A DNA stretch of 64,000 nt. Source: Litomosoides sigmodontis. Lineage: Eukaryota > Nematoda > Chromadorea > Rhabditida > Onchocercidae. Positions 26,601 to 40,568 of this stretch are shown in pieces. Location: NCBI GenBank assembly GCA_963070105.1, contig OY718808.1, positions 6,425,738 through 6,489,737 on the forward strand, read 5' to 3'. The translations under genes were made by a program, and so were the position numbers. How positions within the stretch are numbered: position 1 is the stretch's first letter; each line of letters starts with the position of its first letter. The notes under the pieces were generated by a model. That model was not told the origin of the DNA. It worked only from the letters and a program-made list of their open reading frames with translations, and did not search any database.

Positions 26601-27080
26601 TTGGTCGATGTCCACGGGCACTGTAAAAGTCATTTCATTATGTTCATAGTGGCTGCCAAAGCATTGAAATGATAAGCCCCAAAATCAAGCAGCATAAATC
26701 AAGCAATGCCGATACTTGAGCTCATAACTGTTTACTTACCCTCGACAGCTCATCGTTTATTGCTTCTGTCCCACGTGGAAAACGATCTTTTACTTGCTCA
26801 ACAGCTTTCAGCACTCTTAATCTATTAATTGCCAGCTCTTGAAATTCAAGCAATGTGATATCCTCCATTGGTGGCTCCAAATACATTTGCAAATTTAGAT
26901 CTTCCATCTTTTTCGGACCCTAAATTTTAGATTGGAGCAACACTCACGAATTTTTGAGGACTCATCCTAACAGCACTTGCTAAATTAACTTAAATGACTC
27001 AAAATTACTCTGTGAACTGGCCGTCGAGCATTCTGGACCAGAAACTTCGGAATGCTTCTCGGACTTCCTTGAAACTGCAT
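23700..27080 (-). CDS. pri-2: DNA primase large subunit
   Basis: Large subunit of the DNA polymerase alpha-primase complex; it binds the 4Fe-4S cluster and helps start RNA primers in the nucleus. Exons on the minus strand: 27009-27080, 26740-26919, 26345-26524, 26088-26219, 25432-25593, 25116-25256, 24692-24874, 24369-24495, 24085-24167, 23700-23891; 483 residues (human PRIM2 509). Matches include [56 protein letters not shown] and [20 protein letters not shown]. The four cluster cysteines are Cys298 (PLCMRN), Cys377 (YPCTKIIL), Cys394 (HGCPYRHSD) and Cys434 (DKACTRYFE). The tail [13 protein letters not shown] fits yeast and human enzymes. The start at 27080 follows an AAGAAG stretch and is the first in-frame ATG of exon 1. 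Intron 3 has a TTGAAG acceptor. RBM25 lies 1 kb upstream on the same strand. Confidence 0.97.
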
Positions 27081-28110
27081 CTTCTTTTCCTTCGCCCTTA
27101 TCACTTCTTTCTATAATGAAAAGCATTCAAGGACTGTAGCAAACTCCACCTAATAATGGGAAACTTATGGAACAGTCTCACAGTTCAGTCCTCACAAAGC
27201 TGTCCAATGCGATGTTCCCTAATCAGCGTGACGTGGATGTGCAGCTATGAGAACAGATTTGCAGGAACTATGAAGTGCTATAAATGAACAAGCACGAGAC
27301 TTAGGTCACAGGAAATTAAGCAATCTATCTACACCATCAATTCACATATTTCCAGATCCATTTTAATGGACCTCATCCTCGCTCATTTTATTGTTTAATC
27401 TTACGCGCATAAACGTCATAAATTTTAAAATACAAAGATAAAACAGTTCGTACAAACATGTCACAAATTTAACTACTCCCTATATTTTAACTCACAGTAC
27501 GAAGAATGAAGTATGTCTGCTCCGTAAAAAGTGAGCTAAATTCTCAAAGACACACGTATAGAAGGGGTGAAAATAACCACAAGTGTTAAGCGTTTCATTT
27601 TGAAATTACTATTAGAAGTATGTTAAATCAGTTGTATCATATTTTTTTTATTATAGAAACAATGACTGGAAACAAGCAGCAGTAGGTATCTTCACAAACA
27701 ATACTTGAAATCAAATATGACTTTGCCGAAGCTAACCTACTATAAATATAGGATCAACTGATCATTTCTTCGTAAACAAGCAAATAGCATTGGAAAAAAT
27801 ACTTACTACTGTACAAACAAACAATCACTATAATTTATAATTAAAGAAAAACATTGAAACACTCCTTTGACATCAAAACATTGCCACTCACATCGCCAAT
27901 AATGAAATCAATAAAAGTGACTGCAGAAGCCTGCACTGACTATGAACAAAACACAACATTTTTTAAACAGTAATTTGCCAAAAATTTGAGAATAATTGTT
28001 TTACTGCATGATAAATGCAGTACAAAATACGCAATAGAGGCACCCAAATAACAATACCAAACTCGATGAAAAATGTCAGTGCAGAGGAACATTTATGTTT
28101 TTTAGCATAT
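27081..28110. other. Intergenic region RBM25 / primase
   Basis: About 1 kb, AT-rich, between the RBM25 stop and the primase start, both on the minus strand. It holds the RBM25 3' UTR and the promoter or trans-splice acceptor for the primase. No exon is supported. Confidence 0.55.
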
Positions 28111-31100
28111 TTATGTTTTCCTTGATAGACCTAATTTCTTTGCTTCAGATTCATAAATAAGCAATCTCCACATTTTTACAACGAACACTTCTGCTTCATC
28201 ATCCAAAACCTGCAAAAATTAACAGAAAAAAAAACTCTCTGCTTTAAAAGCATACGTTCCACTTCAAAAATCTAAAGCAAAACACGACTATGGTTAATCA
28301 CATTATATGGATCTCGCACTATTACAGTTTTTTTAGTGCAAATAAATTATTGCTGCAAACGTTACCATAGCAATGTCGGAAAGGATTTTCTGTGGATCAG
28401 TCTTTGATGTCACTTTTTCACAAACAAAATCAACCAATGAAGCTTCTTCTTCCCCAATGTAATCTGTTATTTTTTTCGAAACCCATGGTTTAACCTAAAA
28501 ACATAATAAAAATACATAAACATATGCAGGAGAAAATGTTCCTAGTGAATTCAAATTTTTGCAGACTTTAATTTTCAAGTTATATTTACCCTTTGTTCAA
28601 CGAGAGACTTGTCAACGTAGTTCCAATTGATCGGAAATGCAAACAGATCATTTTTAGCAGTTGGAATGCGATCTATTAAGTCCTTGATCATCTGTTTACG
28701 TTCTTCTGATGTCATCGCTTGAATGCGATCCTGAAAACAAATTTATCAATACTGGAAACCGATTTGAAAAATATCCAAACAATCACTGAAAATCAACAGC
28801 TTTTTCTTAAAAACATAATTCAGCTACCTCTTCAGTTATTTCAAATGGTTTCAATTTCTTTTTTCGATATGCGGCGTCTTCATCATTTTCTTCAAAACCG
28901 AATACTCCATTAAGGTGTGAGCTTGTTGACGGGCGTGCAGGTGTGATGACATCGGTACGCACAATTGCTGGACTTGCAAGCGATGATGATATTACGGAAG
29001 GTGATGGAGCACTCACTATTGGTGAACTCGCAACGGGTGTGTCTTCGGATGCCACTGAAAAATGACAGTTGGTTTAGTAAAGTTTGCTTAAGTTTGCAGA
29101 ATAGCACAATCACTAAAACCTTTGTTGCTTTTCTTATAATTTAAAAGACGACTTTCTACATCAGCTGCGAAAAATGTTTTATTCATTGATTTCAAAGATG
29201 AACTGAAAAGAAAAATAAATTACATCACTGTAAAAAGCGAATTTTACATTAAACGATAAGATTTACCAGCTTTCCAGCTGCTCCGCTTTTCAAGTTTTTC
29301 CGCTTTGACAGCTTCCTCAGCACTTCCTTCACTTTCAGAATCGCTTTCAGACTCCTCGCTTTCCTCATCTTTTTCAGCCTCAGGTGGCAACGGTTTCTGA
29401 CCCAAAGGACGATGCGGATTTGGGCTTCCAGAATCTGCTCGCAGTTTTCGTAATAGAGCTTCTTCCTAAATATATTTAATTCTCCCAGAAGAAAAGTTTT
29501 TGAAACAAAGGTACAATAAAACTCAAAGATCAAGCGACCTGTTCCTCGTGTCGCTTCCTAGCCTCCTCATCCGGATTTTCAACATTCGCATTTTCAGCCA
29601 AAATTTGTTTTTTAAGTTCTTCAATTTCTTGTTGTTCACGTTGCCGATCTTTGGTATCTGCTTCACGCTCACGTTCAAAATCACGTCGGCGTTGAAATAA
29701 TGAAGAACTTCTGCAAATAAATTTCAAATGACCTCAAAATTTTCAAGAGCCTGAAATTTTCTTAAAAACTTCTCAGCGACATAAAGATATCGAAACAAAG
29801 GATGATATAATGAAATAGAATGCCTTAGCAAAATGCATTATGATTTTTTCCATTAAGCTCGTGCATTGCCTTACTCTGTGTGCCACTGGTTAGAAACACG
29901 CACTCAATATTCCAGGCAATAACATATCAAAATCTCTGTTCAAGGTAAAGATAATTACTTGTAATACTTCTGATCCATGCGTTCATCGTCATAATCTTCT
30001 AGAAAATGTTTCAATTTTTTCGCTTCCTTTTGCATATCTCGTTTACGCTGTTTTTCCCGCTGCTCATCCCGCTCATATAGCTTCGCTTGTCTTCTTTCCC
30101 GAGCTTCCCATTTACGTAATCTATCAGCATAAGCTATTTCCTTTTCACGAATCTGAAAAATCTTCAAGTTTAATAGTTATAAAATATGTGCAATGAAATA
30201 CAGCCACCACTGCACGAGTTTTTACCACTTCAAACTGAAAATCTCCGACATAAAAAGCTTAAACTTAAATATTTATGAATTGAAAAGACTTTAACTTTAA
30301 ATGAATAATTAATAAGAACAACCTGTTTGCGCAGAGCTCTTCGTTCCTTCTGTTCGTCACTGTCTTCTGAATCGCGATCTCTGAAAAACGGATACATAGT
30401 TAGAACGTTGGATTAGTCAAAATAAAGATTAACATTGCCTACAAACTTTGTTTAATAAAAACAACAAAGAAACTTGCCTGCTAGGTGACTGAGATCTAAA
30501 TGCTTTTCGTGTATGACTTCCGGAACGGTTTGAAAAACTGCTCTCGGAAGATGAACTGCTACTACTTCGACTTGACGCACTACTTCTGCTCGATGAACGA
30601 CAATATGATCTAAATTTCTGGTAATTTTCAAAGATTAAAAAATAAAAAAGCTTAGTGCAAATTCGAAAAAGAAAACTTTCATTCCATCCATTTCGTTTAT
30701 TCACTCGTGTTTTTAAACATTAATGAAAAGAAGAAAACACCTACTTCCAAACAGAAGTGGGATTCTTTATGAACGCCGCTACTAAACATTTATCCATCAC
30801 TATAAAATACTAAAAACTTTCAGCAATTAACGATATATATTGAAGCACAAAGTGAGAAATATACTTCTTGGCATCGCTTCGTTCACTATCACTCCTGGAT
30901 CTTTTCCGAGACTTGTGTCTGCTTCGACTATCTGAACGAGAATGTGAGCGTGCTCGATGTCGGCTGCCATATTTGTCATCGTCCTGAAAATATTGCACAT
31001 CAGTTGGATCAATTCTGCCATAAGGATAAAACATGAAAACCATTTATCATTATGCTATGCATTCTATCCCTCAATTTCATACCGTAGCGCTCCTAGTGTA

Positions 31101-34100
31101 CTATCTGCACTATATCTTTTTTATCATAATTTAGGCTGGACAAAGACGCATGCAACAATGTAATGACCATAACTTACCTTCTATAAATAAACTAATTTTT
31201 GCAAAGCAATATAAATCTTTAGATAACTATTTGGCATATATTGCAATTGTTTCCCACAGAGAATCAATTAAAATTTACAATTAATAATATAATATTTCTC
31301 CATTAGTCATGAAAATGTAGGAAAATTCGTTTCATCATTTAACGATAAGAAAAAAGTTTTACGAATGACAGAGTGCTGTTACTTGGAACACATCAGAAAC
31401 TAATTCATTCCCAGTCAAGAATTAAAAATGTCCCAAACTTTATTAAAAGCAATCAGCCTGCAACTGGAAGCTAAATCTAATTCAGTGCTATCACCGTGGA
31501 ATCATCGTTGAATCATTATATGGACTGGTTAGAAATGACTGCTGAATTCAATCATCATAGCCTGTAATTTTTGCTACAGAATTTGTGAACAAAAAAAAGG
31601 CAATCTTCAAGAGAACGGATAAATGAACAAACTAAGTTCATAAGAAATGACTGATACTATTCCTTAGTAACAAGACTGATACTTGGATGAATTTTTTCAG
31701 ACAAAAATTGAAATTCCTCCGTTACGTTTTGTGAGTAGTGCTTCTATCGATGTGAAGAGTGATGGCACTAACAGCATGTTAAAGTGAAACAAGAAATTTC
31801 ATCACTCCATTATTACAGAGAGGATAAAAGAGGAAAAATGTCACCATCGACCTAACAATTTAAATAATTCTCATGCACTCGAGAATTGCAAATCATTACA
31901 AGAGAAAGCAACGACACCGTTCTAAAAGATATTTACTGTGCAAAACAAGGAAATGGCATCAGACTATTCTTTCTCCATAAGGTTTCGCTTTTTAAGAAGA
32001 CAGAATCCATACTTCTTTTTCATTAATTCATAAAAACAGTGAGGACATTATTGATTGAGATAAACAATTAACTAATGTGAGTGCGTTTTCACGCATGAAA
32101 ATCGTGGTCGCTGGGCCAAAACAGCTCATACGGCATTTTCCATCCGATTGAAGAGCAAATAGATTTTAGAATGGTAGCAGAAACTTTTAAAGCCCCGGTA
32201 CCTTCCAGTGCTACACGAAACTGATCAATTCGGTATTGACCGTCCCTATACACATCCTTCTACTTGACAAAATCAAGCCATGTCAATTTGAATAGTATTG
32301 TTAAAATGAAAAAGCCACCAATTCATTCATTTATCTAAGCAAATAAAACGGCTGTAATATGCAAACAATTAAACCCATTGAAAATATGGTTTTTCAGAGG
32401 GCAAGATAGAGTTACTTAAAACAGCAACATTTACACTTACCAGCGCGACAATTTTTTTGTTGCGAAGTTGTACAAATCTGTAATATTATAAGCAAAATCA
32501 CTATAATTCTTTTGTTCTCTTCATTTCAAAGTGCCCCATGCAAGCTTCAGTTAATATTTTAAAAAAGAAAAGAAAAATAGAAATAGAGAAAGTGTAAAAA
32601 TTACGCGGTTATGAGCTGTTACGGAAACGAAAAGAACGGCATGCAAACAAATAAAGCCTGGAATTCAAGGACAAGTACAATATACGAATCTACATAATTT
32701 TTGCTGTCGACTTGCTGAGCACACGACACTATTATAATTCAAAGTACGAAGGAATTGTGCTATTCATTAGAACATTAAATTGCGGTGGGAAAAGGTGCAT
32801 GCCACAAAACAAAAATCCATGGCTGAGTAAGCCCTGTCAGAATCTTATTATACTGAATGGACTACCGAAAAATGACCGAAAAAAAAGAACATAAAATGTA
32901 CTTTTCAGCCTATTGAAGAGCCGTGTTTACTCATAAATGCGTATTGGTCTTTTCACAAATCTACAACCTGATAAGTCAAACACAGAAACTTATAACATGG
33001 AATGCTTAAATTGACAGAAATTGAATTTTCAAAACACAAGCACCTAATTCTACCCTTATGTAGATGTAAAGGCAGGTTGGAAATAAGAGTAAGCTTTTAG
33101 AGACACCAGTCAATTTCCTGAAATTAAATTGCTGTGCTAAAAAATGGAGTTTTTGCAGTACTAAGCATTTAAGATTATATAATATGGAGAATTAAAATTA
33201 AAGAATGTTTGGAATATTATTGTAAGAGTACGTGCAAAACCAATAAAAATTGATCGGCTTTTCATATGACCTACAATTCAAAGTACAATGACGAGGAATA
33301 TTCAGTGCGATGCACGATTAAAAAAACATCTGCTTTTCCTATAAACGACGATTTCCATGACTGGAAGTCAATCACTGCTGATGATGCCCTTAAGCACTTA
33401 AAACATTATAGAATGTATTGGTATAATGCTTCATCACAAAAAGAAAAAAGTGAAGTTTCTAATATGCTGCATATTAGTTAAGGCTACCAGTATAATCCCA
33501 CTTTATCACTAAAACAGATAATTTCATGCTATCCCTAAATAATTTTTATAAAGAAGAAACTGTGCTTCCCAAATTTCAAGACTTCCCATTGCTTCGAAAT
33601 CGAATAGTTTGTTTAGACTTGTTTGGAAGAAGAGTAAGAAAAAGGAAAAGAAATTTCGACGAAACTTTCCCCAGAAATTTTCAGATGAAGACCAACAAAC
33701 ACATTATTTAAAATGCTGAAAGCAAGGCAACATAAATTCAACCTTAATGTGAGAAAACTAGGAGCAGTGAGAGACTAGTTAGTAATAAACAAGCTAGAAG
33801 ATTTAATTAATCAATTGAATTTATAATTTTTTTCCTTGACATATCTGAAATTTCCGTGAGATTTCTGATTTAACAAGCAAATAAAAAGAAAAGCAAACAT
33901 TGACGCACACGAAAGGAGCTTTTCAAGCAGACAGAATAGCATTTTTCAAACATGTGATACGCATTCATCGTTGCTGTTAAAATTTTGCTTATGGGTTTTT
34001 TATGCTGAGATTTTGAACCGGTTCTTTGGTTTGGGAGCAGAGATTAGTTGCTGTGAGAAAATAAAGGAAAACGGAAAATATGGAACTTACTCGTTGCCAA

Positions 34101-36646
34101 AATGCGTACTTTCGTTATCCCAACAATATGCGTTTAGCCTATATAGATTTTATAAAATACACACTTCTCTACCTGTGTGTACTACTTCAATTATTGTATT
34201 TCAATACGAGATATTATCTAAATTATATGCAAATCTTCATTTGAAAAGTAGAAAAATGTTGCTTGAAAGTGAATAACATTACCCACCTTTCTTTCTTTTC
34301 GCTTTTCATCACTTCGATCTCCTGTTCGATCCTAAAAGTTCAGTTTCCGTATTGAATAATCAATAAAAGAACTGTAATATATTAAAAAAATTAATGAAAA
34401 TGAATAAAAATAAGTGCCATATGAGTATTTCACTGAGTAAATAGCTCACTTTTCCCTTTTCCAAAATTGGAGATCGTGCTTTCTCTGCCAGTTCACCGTC
34501 TGTAATATATCTTTTCCAGTTAAAAAATCAATTTAATATTGCACTTTCGCTCAATCCAGAATTACCTCAGTTTGAAAATGCGGAACGAATATAACGTCCA
34601 TCAACAGTGGGGGAATTTAAAATGAACTTGATATCATAAAAACATAAGTATGACCGTAAAAGAACTCTTGACTTTCGCTGGTCAAAAGCAATATAACCTT
34701 CAATGGGCACCAAATCGGGTGCATCCTTTTCAATCAACATCTGAATTTTCTGTCGTATTTCTTCATCGTCAGCAACATTATCCTCATCTGCTGGCATTTC
34801 ATCAGATGCTAAACTTTCTGGTGGTAAGTTTTTATCTGCGCGTTTTCTGGCAACATAATCTTTGACCATTGTTCGTGTTTTGTCATCAATCTAGAAACTG
34901 CGTCAATTATGCATATAATTCATAACACAAATAATTTAAAGAAAAAAGCAAATCCAGCACAATTTTAGATAGAATATATAGAAATTTATTCAATACTTTA
35001 CATTCCTTTTGACTTTCAATACGACTTCAAATGACGCAGCCCAAACATCATTAGGTCTCACTTTAATTTGCTTGCTGACTATACCTATCTTTTTTACTTT
35101 TTTTGCATTTCTTATACTATATTTCAATGTACAAGCCTCTATTTCTTTATCAAAAACTAACTTTGACTACTAATTTTTTTTCAGCGAGCGGATAATCATG
35201 CAAAATTCGTAAAGCTCGCATTGTACCAAATGGACTTTCAAATTCGCAAAAGCCAAATGCTTGAAATTTTCCATTTGAACCTTGAATGCGCTTCCATGTT
35301 GCAACTGCACCACATTCCTTAAAATTTTCGAAGATCAAAATAACCAGACAGGACAATGAATTGGAATTTGTCAAAGCCTAATTCCAATTTATTTTTTCAT
35401 AATATCGCAATAACAATGATTTTCTACTGATTACGAGAACTCGGAAAAAAGTTTAGTATTCGATAAATTCCAAGAATTTATAAAGCCGTTCTTGCTACTT
35501 AACAGCGGACTGTCGAATATTTACTTCTACACTTGCTCTTTCTGCTTACAATAATACATTATTTGTGAGGTATGCAACTATTATAAACATATTTACCGTC
35601 AAAATAGCTCGTATTAGTTCATTACCACATTTCTCATTTATATTGCCAACGAAAACTGTAGTAACAGGCGGTTTTTCTGGGGGCTGAAATAAGTCCATTG
35701 AATTGAAGTAAAATGTACAGTGTATCAAAAAACAAGTGAAATACCTTAGGTTGTGGTGCGGGTGGGGCCGCCATCCGTTGTGCAGCAGCTGCAGCCATGA
35801 TAGGATTCGGCATAAAATAAGGATTAGGGAAAGGCACTGAAATTAGCTACATTTATTTGAAATAAAACAAATTGACTCATACTTAAGAGAAATTTTGATT
35901 TGAATTAGTGTAATCATTAAATTATTCGTTATCAAAATCTGAATGTCGACAATAAATAGAGCTTGTCGCTTAAATAAAGAACAATCTGCATAGAGCATTA
36001 AAAACATATGTTCATATGATTGCTTGAAAATAATAACCAAAACTATAATCTTAGAAAGCGACATCTCTATGACATTGAAAACCAACTTAAGCGGATGGGT
36101 GGATGATGAAAACTAGAAAAACTGAAAAAACTAAATAACGGGTCTGCTAATAGAGTTTGTGCTTCTTCTGAGAAAGGAGATCAAAAGCTGCTCTAAGTGA
36201 AGTTGTGTTGTACACAAATGAACGAAAATGTATTATGCCGTAACGTCAGCAGCAGCTGTTTAATGCTTGGATGCTTCGGTAAAATGTCTAACAATGCTTA
36301 TAATTCTACAAAACTTTCGTTATCTACGATAGAATATCACAAGCAATCTCAAAATAAAATCTCACTTTATTGCAATTCCCGACCATTATAAGGTAATTTT
36401 AAAACGACTCAAGACATTACTTTTTTTAGCAGAAAACTTTTTCGGGAGTTTTGTACGACGAACTAATCCTCTCACAAATCACACCAAGGCTAACCATAAA
36501 ACGACAAATTACCACTGTTGCCAGTGTTTAAGAGAATACTCTTGGGACCAATTAAGATACTCCAAAAACTTACTCATAGGTGCCATTTGTGGAATTTGAA
36601 CACCATAAGCTGGGATCATACCGGGAAATCTTGGTGGCACAGCCAT
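28111..36646 (-). CDS. RBM25: RBM25 splicing factor (RRM, RE/RD-rich region, PWI)
   Basis: U1-snRNP-associated splicing regulator. Minus-strand exons: 36574-36646, 35745-35836, 35597-35683, 35162-35317, 34698-34890, 34450-34499, 34287-34331, 30865-30983, 30478-30609, 30323-30380, 29959-30152, 29539-29710, 29248-29465, 29120-29202, 28828-29054, 28590-28730, 28366-28494, 28111-28209; 755 residues, phases consistent. The N-terminus is proline/methionine-rich. The RRM (about 62-136) has RNP2 TVFVGNI and RNP1-like KFQAFGFCEFE. An RS/RE region follows (RSRHKSRKRSRS), then HFLEDYDDERMDQKYYK, matching human FLEDYDDDRDDPKYYR. The C-terminal PWI domain includes IPTAKNDLFAFPINW, VKPWVSKKITDYIGEEEA and VKMWRLLIYESEAKKLGL. 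Intron 9 is GC-AG (AG|GCAAGT), forced by phase. Intron 7 is 3.3 kb. Intron 13 would be only about 45 bases. Confidence 0.97.
30984..34286 (-). other. Large RBM25 intron 7 with orphan open frames
   Basis: A 3.3-kb intron, far longer than its neighbours. Plus-strand open frames at 32712-32894, 33266-33481 and 33526-33711 have ordinary amino-acid mixtures but no family I recognise; they could be remnants of an old insertion or chance. No terminal repeats were seen. Confidence 0.5.
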
Positions 36647-37041
36647 TGAGCTAATAAAACCAGTACAACTCCTGAAGAAAATGCATTAATTACAAGTTTT
36701 GTCTATTACTTGAAAGAACAGAGTAAGGGCGATCAGGACAAACAACCCCTCAGAGGACCTCCGGCTTCTTCGAAGCAAAACCCCCAGCACCAGCTCCTCC
36801 AAACAGACATTGAGATAGGATTGAGAATAAATTGCGTGAAATACTGTGTACTCGCTGTACCACTTGCTTTGAAACGGACGGGCACAATGTGCAATTAGTG
36901 GTTGGGATCTATCTCTCAGAGATCGTTAGGGTGCTGTATAAGAATCATAGCCGAGAACTTCTAAGATAATTACTTATTCAAATGTAAGCTCTACTTTTCC
37001 ACTGGTTTTTACAGAATTTTATTGGTCTCTGCAGAATCTTC
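36647..37041. promoter_or_regulatory. Divergent promoter RBM25 / KRR1
   Basis: Only 395 bases separate the RBM25 start (minus strand) from the KRR1 start (plus strand). The block at 36720-36920 is richer in G and C than the surrounding DNA. On the RBM25 side a TTTCTTCAG acceptor lies about 25 bases upstream of the ATG, compatible with spliced-leader addition. Confidence 0.6.
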
Positions 37042-38962
<1,921 letters not shown>

Positions 38963-40568
38963 TGATTGCTGATAAATGTGTGCCATCTTAGGAGTTTTAA
39001 TTTATTGAGTTATATCCTTAATTTTTGCATTAGTAAGAGTTTTTTTATAAGTTCTTTTTTTTTTTATCTTTTACCTTAATGACAATCGTTACCTGTATAT
39101 CTGCGCCCTCTCAAATTTGATATTTATTCAGATATCATTCTCAGATAACGCCTCTGGGTAAAATATTTAATGCACTGGTATTGACTTTTTATCCGTCATA
39201 CAAACATAGAATGTTGTATGACAACAGTTGGTTGTATTCGAAATATTCGAAGTGCACCAAAGGTGTGAATTATAGAATTAGAAAATGCATGTGTGAGGCT
39301 GTCACATTGATCTCTATTCTTTGTTTTTATTTCCATAAATAAGCTTTAGCTTCACTCTTGAAAATTTAAATAAGGTAATGTTCATCATATTTATGCTTCG
39401 TAGGAATTACTGACGACCCAAGACTAACGCATTCCTTAAAATTTTAGACATGATACAGTATGTCGTGTTTCTGACGTTTAATCATCTGGACATCGTTAGG
39501 GTCTTTTACAGCGGCACAGAAATCTTTAACCAGACGCACTGTACCAGGAAAAAACTTTACTAAATCCAACATTAAACTAAATCCAACATCCAACATTAAA
39601 CTTCATAACAGAATGAATGAGTGAAGCGGTTTTTCTCTCTTTTGCAGAAACATAGGTTTTCTTTTTTAAATGAATTTACAGTATGCGAGCAAGACCACTC
39701 AAAAAATGATGTTTATCGGTTGTTATATTCTGCAAAACTAGCCACTTCCGACGTGAAGTAACTGAGCAAACACTCCTTCCAAATGAAGATCTCTGCACAT
39801 TGAACCACTCACATAGAAATTAGAATTATGTGAGTGGCAGTAGAATGATGAAGAACAAGTATGTGTATAAAAAAGACTAAAATGACCAAAGCAAGGGAAA
39901 GAAAAGACCGTATATCAATCACATGAAATCACGGAACTATCCTGACATCGAGATCGGTCAGTCATTTACAAGATCAACTTTAACAAGTACCGATTTTAAC
40001 TACAGTATTTCATTCAAAATCAAAAAGTGTATCGGTCTGTCAAGGAGGGATACGGTCAAAGTTTGTTTTAAAACAACTTAAAAATCTAAAAGCGAAATTA
40101 AATGATCCAACTTTACTGAAAACACATACAGTGACAACTTGCATGCATGTAATCTTGCTGATTTTCACCGATGTTATAACTGTGGCGCAGTGCGATTCTG
40201 TTTTTTCATTAACGATCGATCCAAACTGAAAAAAATGGCTAAGCTATCAACTAGTCGTTGTTTGATTTTTTTTTGCATTCGTTGCTTCTTTCTTTACACT
40301 TTAGAAATGTTCCCTCGCTCATAATTTAGAGGTGGGATTGGATGAGATTTCCAATCATGAAAACTCATTCTTGAAATACTAATTTTCTAACCGAAGAGTG
40401 GATTAAGTGGAAGGACTAGCTGGTAGTTATCAACCTCTCCTTCCATCAAGGTTAATAATACGTGGCCTTGGCAACCAATATCCGACGTAATCGTAGTTTA
40501 AACAAGCTCTGTTCTATCATTTGTCATTTATTTAAACTCAATTATTCATACTATAAAATATTCAGTTG
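38963..40568. other. Convergent intergenic region KRR1 / syntenin
   Basis: About 1.6 kb between facing stop codons, AT-rich. A short direct repeat of CTAAATCCAACATTAAAC-like units lies near 39560-39602. No exon is supported; the frame at 40139-40324 has no recognisable pattern. Confidence 0.55.

Noticed and set aside
36720..36950. Possible small structured RNA in the RBM25/KRR1 promoter
   Set aside because: Base composition differs from the flanks, but I found no tRNA arms, spliced-leader sequence or snRNA motif.
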